64,000 nucleotides of DNA from Sinanaerobacter chloroacetimidivorans (lineage in GTDB: Bacteria > Bacillota > Clostridia > Peptostreptococcales > Anaerovoracaceae): assembly GCF_018128545.1 (NCBI RefSeq), contig NZ_JAGSND010000004.1, positions 124,001 to 188,000 on the forward strand, in the 5' to 3' direction. The translations under genes and the position numbers were made by a program. How positions within the stretch are numbered: the first letter of the stretch is position 1; each line of letters starts with the position of its first letter. Positions 61,531-64,000 of the stretch are shown here, in pieces. Under the pieces are notes generated by a model. The model saw only the letters and a list, made by a program, of their open reading frames with translations. It had not been told where the DNA came from and did not search any database.

Positions 61531-63036
61531 ATGGATAATACAAAAAATGATATGGTGAAGATGACCGATATCTCTAAGAGATTCGGTGGGGTTACAGCCT
61601 TGGATAATGTTAGCTTTAGTGCAAAACCAGGGGAAATCCATGCTTTACTCGGTGAAAACGGAGCAGGGAAATCAACCTTGATGAAGGTTTTGGCAGGAGC
61701 AATTGAAAAGGATGCAGGAAAGATCGAGATTGATGGTAAAGAAGTCTCTATCAATAACCCCAAACAGGGCCAGGACTGCGGTATTTCAGTAATCTATCAA
61801 GAGTTTGCATTAGCAAAGCATCTTACTGCAGCAGAGAATATCTTTATAGACAGTCTCGGTGAGGGGAAGACACTTGTAAACTGGAAGAAATTAAAGCAGA
61901 GAGCAAAAGTTGTTTTAGAGGAAATGGGGTTTGGAGATATTGATCCAAGTAAGCCTGTTTCCGAACTTACCGTGGCATATCAGCAGGTCGTTGAAATATG
62001 CAAGGCAATATCAAGAGATGCAAAGGTTCTGATTTTCGACGAGCCGACTGCAGTTTTAACATTAAAAGAAGTCGAAAAATTATTTGCTGTTATTAATAAA
62101 CTGAAAGAGAAGGGTGTATGCATCATCTACATATCTCATCGATTAGAAGAAATTTTTAGAATTTGTGACCGCATTACCATATTGAAAGATGGTAGAAATG
62201 TAACGACCATTGAGGTTAAGGACACGAATGAAAAAGCAGTGGTAACTTATATGATTGGAAGAGATTTAAGTGAATTTTTCCCGGAAAGAAATGCGAAGGT
62301 CGGAGAAACAGTTTTAAAGGTTGAAAATTTAAATTGCGGCAGCATGGTGAAAAATATCAGTTTTGAAGTGAAATCAGGAGAAGTGCTGGGATTTGCCGGT
62401 CTCGTCGGCGCGGGACGTACTGAAACCATGCGAGCAATTTTTGGAGCTGATAAAAAAGAAAGTGGAGTCATTTATTTAAATGGTGACGTGTTTAAGATAA
62501 ATTGTCCAAAACATGCTGTCAGAGCGGGGATCGGAATGCTGCCTGAAGATCGTAAGCAACAGGGTGTATTGCTTGACATGTCGATTCGAATCAATGGAAC
62601 ATTGAGTACTCTTCATGAATTCTCATCGAGACCCTTTGGGGTATTGAAGCATAAAAAAGAAATCAATGAAGTAAATGAAATCATTAAGCTTTTGACTGTT
62701 AAAACCCCGAATCAAAATAATTGTGCATCCTCACTGTCGGGAGGTAATCAACAAAAGGTTGCTCTCATGAAATGGCTGATTTCAGGGTGTAAGGTATTGA
62801 TTTTTGATGAACCTACCAGAGGTGTCGATGTAGGAGCGAAGGTGGAAATTTATAAAGTAATGAACAGTCTGGCAGAACAGGGTGTAGCAATTGTCATGAT
62901 ATCTTCCGAAATGCCAGAAGTAATAGGTATGAGCGACAGAGTTCTGGTAATGCGGCATGGTGAGATCACCGGTGAGGTAACAAAAGAAAATATCACGGAG
63001 CAGAATCTAATTAATTTATCGATGGGGGTTTCTTGA
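61531..63036 (+). CDS. Sugar ABC transporter ATPase (RbsA-type, two ABC domains)
   Basis: A 501-residue tandem ABC protein. First domain: GENGAGKST Walker A and IFDEPTAVL, with a degenerate signature (SELTVAYQQ). Second domain: degenerate Walker A GLVGAGRTE, intact LSGGNQQKV and IFDEPTRGVDVG. This asymmetry is normal for RbsA/XylG/MglA. It energises import with the permease encoded 2 bp later. Confidence 0.94.
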   Translation: MDNTKNDMVKMTDISKRFGGVTALDNVSFSAKPGEIHALLGENGAGKSTLMKVLAGAIEKDAGKIEIDGKEVSINNPKQGQDCGISVIYQEFALAKHLTAAENIFIDSLGEGKTLVNWKKLKQRAKVVLEEMGFGDIDPSKPVSELTVAYQQVVEICKAISRDAKVLIFDEPTAVLTLKEVEKLFAVINKLKEKGVCIIYISHRLEEIFRICDRITILKDGRNVTTIEVKDTNEKAVVTYMIGRDLSEFFPERNAKVGETVLKVENLNCGSMVKNISFEVKSGEVLGFAGLVGAGRTETMRAIFGADKKESGVIYLNGDVFKINCPKHAVRAGIGMLPEDRKQQGVLLDMSIRINGTLSTLHEFSSRPFGVLKHKKEINEVNEIIKLLTVKTPNQNNCASSLSGGNQQKVALMKWLISGCKVLIFDEPTRGVDVGAKVEIYKVMNSLAEQGVAIVMISSEMPEVIGMSDRVLVMRHGEITGEVTKENITEQNLINLSMGVS

Positions 63037-63037
63037 A

Positions 63038-64000
63038 ATGGAAGAAAGAATCAACAATAGAAACGTAGATGTTGTAAATTTAATGATGAAGTATAACGCA
63101 ATTGTTATACTGGTTGTACTGATTATTGTATCAACGATCTTATCAGACGCATTCTTTACCGCTACCAATATCATGAATTTATTAAGACAATTGGTCCCTC
63201 TGACATTGGCATCTCTTGGAATGCTTCTGGTTATTCTGACAGGCGGCATTGACTTGTCAGTAGCTTCGGTAACTGCAGTTGGCGGTATGTTTACCGGTAT
63301 CCTTATCGCCAATTATAATATGACTTCTGCAGGAGCGCTTGTCGGTGTAATATTAATCGTTCTGGCAGTCGGCTTCCTGATTGGTTCTATCACCGGATTT
63401 TTCGTAATCGGATTAAAAATGGCCCCGTTTGTAGCAACCTTGGCAACAATGACAATGGCTAGAGGCTTTGCCTACTTAATGTCAAATGGGCAGCCGGTTA
63501 GACTTCCAATGGGAGAACCTGCAACCTTACTGCTGAGTTCTTTTGGGGCCAAGTCTATTGCAGGTATCCCGTGGCCTGTTATTTTAGGAGTTTTCTTTAT
63601 TTTACTTTTCGTATTTATCACAAAGAATACGGTATTTGGAAGGCTGATCATTGCTTCTGGAAGCAATGAGACTGCAGTAAGACTTGCCGGTATTACCGTA
63701 AACAAGTACATATTCTTTGCCTATGCGATCTGCGGAGCGCTTTGTGCCTTAGGCGGACTTGTTGCCACATCTCGTGTATCAGTTGCAGCGCCTTCCATCG
63801 CAACCGGCTTGGAGCTGGATGCCATTGCAGCTTGCGTAATCGGAGGAGCAAGCCTTTCCGGGGGTAAAGGTACCGTTGTCAATACTATTATAGGTGTTTT
63901 GGTTCTGGGGCTTATTACAAATGTAATGAGCTTAATGAGCATTGCGGCGTATCCTCAGCAGATCATAAAGGGTCTAATTATTGTACTGGCGGTTTTCCTG
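63038..64000 (+). CDS. Ribose-type ABC transporter permease (RbsC family, 3' end beyond window)
   Basis: Open from the ATG at 63038 to the window end (321 codons). Hydrophobic throughout, with the RbsC signature LTGGIDLSVASVTAVGG and a VIGGASLSGGKGTVVNTIIGVLVLG segment near the C-terminus. It should have 8-10 helices and pair with the tandem ATPase. Only the last few residues are likely to be missing. Confidence 0.92.
   Translation, partial: MEERINNRNVDVVNLMMKYNAIVILVVLIIVSTILSDAFFTATNIMNLLRQLVPLTLASLGMLLVILTGGIDLSVASVTAVGGMFTGILIANYNMTSAGALVGVILIVLAVGFLIGSITGFFVIGLKMAPFVATLATMTMARGFAYLMSNGQPVRLPMGEPATLLLSSFGAKSIAGIPWPVILGVFFILLFVFITKNTVFGRLIIASGSNETAVRLAGITVNKYIFFAYAICGALCALGGLVATSRVSVAAPSIATGLELDAIAACVIGGASLSGGKGTVVNTIIGVLVLGLITNVMSLMSIAAYPQQIIKGLIIVLAVFL

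Noticed and set aside
1..64000. CRISPR array, prophage, insertion sequence or rRNA operon
   Set aside because: No regularly spaced repeats, no transposase/integrase/phage proteins and no rRNA-like sequence were seen.

Overview
The window looks like chromosome of an anaerobic, butyrate-forming, amino-acid- and acid-fermenting Firmicute of the class Clostridia. It has moderate GC, strong AGGAGG ribosome sites, many ferredoxin, Etf and CoA enzymes, a tungsten-type aldehyde:ferredoxin oxidoreductase, a 2-hydroxyacyl-CoA dehydratase, UPF0182, DUF1836 and a CBS-type pyrophosphatase. A member of the Anaerovoracaceae/Aminipila-like group would fit, but that is inference. I see no transposase, integrase, phage gene, rRNA or CRISPR array.

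Region 1 (1-5.7 kb): a 2-oxoacid:ferredoxin oxidoreductase (alpha C-terminus, beta, gamma) followed by butyrate kinase and a PduL-type phosphotransacylase, i.e. 2-oxoacid -> acyl-CoA -> acyl-phosphate -> acid + ATP. An M20 peptidase, a tRNA-Lys with a decayed ~297-bp duplication of its 3' end and terminator, and a DUF3870 gene follow. Region 2 (5.6-11.8 kb): an acetolactate-synthase-like enzyme, then a class-A-beta-lactamase-fold hydrolase, an OPT peptide transporter and a dipeptide epimerase. The first two genes are each preceded by a copy of the same ~103-bp leader ending in an intrinsic terminator.

Region 3 (11.8-27.5 kb): mostly housekeeping or poorly known genes. These are a radical SAM/SPASM protein with a tiny Asn-rich ORF divergent to it, two membrane proteins (one with a zinc ribbon), a divergent PEP-carboxykinase-like protein, UPF0182, an orphan PTS IIC-like protein, CBS-PPase, a diguanylate cyclase, MutY, an SGNH hydrolase and DUF1836.

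Region 4 (27.6-64 kb) is the most interesting part. It begins with a PAS-PAS-AAA+ sigma-54 activator. Seven transcription units around it each carry a -24/-12 (GG-N10-GC) sigma-54 promoter: TRAP transporter; 2-hydroxyacid dehydrogenase + UxaA-family dehydratase (minus strand); a 13-gene acyl-CoA operon; an MDR reductase; Fe-ADH + SDR + MoaD-like + AOR; SSS symporter with three small genes; and Zn-ADH + ribose-type ABC transporter. Six of the seven promoters have an upstream 16-bp dyad GATGC-N6-GCATC (perfect or one mismatch), one dyad being shared by a divergent pair. I read this as one locally clustered sigma-54 regulon with its activator and operator.

The 13-gene operon (acyl-CoA dehydrogenase, EtfBA, thiolase, 3-hydroxyacyl-CoA dehydrogenase, crotonase, two-subunit 2-hydroxyacyl-CoA dehydratase plus activator, FabZ-like dehydratase, CoA-transferase, glycerol-dehydrogenase-like protein, SDR) joins radical 2-hydroxyacyl-CoA dehydration to a complete butyrate/beta-oxidation set. 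With the LarA-like racemase, D-2-hydroxyacid dehydrogenase, UxaA-like dehydratase and three transporters it suggests fermentation of one or more hydroxy- or sugar-acid/polyol substrates to CoA esters and short-chain acids. The substrate cannot be read from the sequence.
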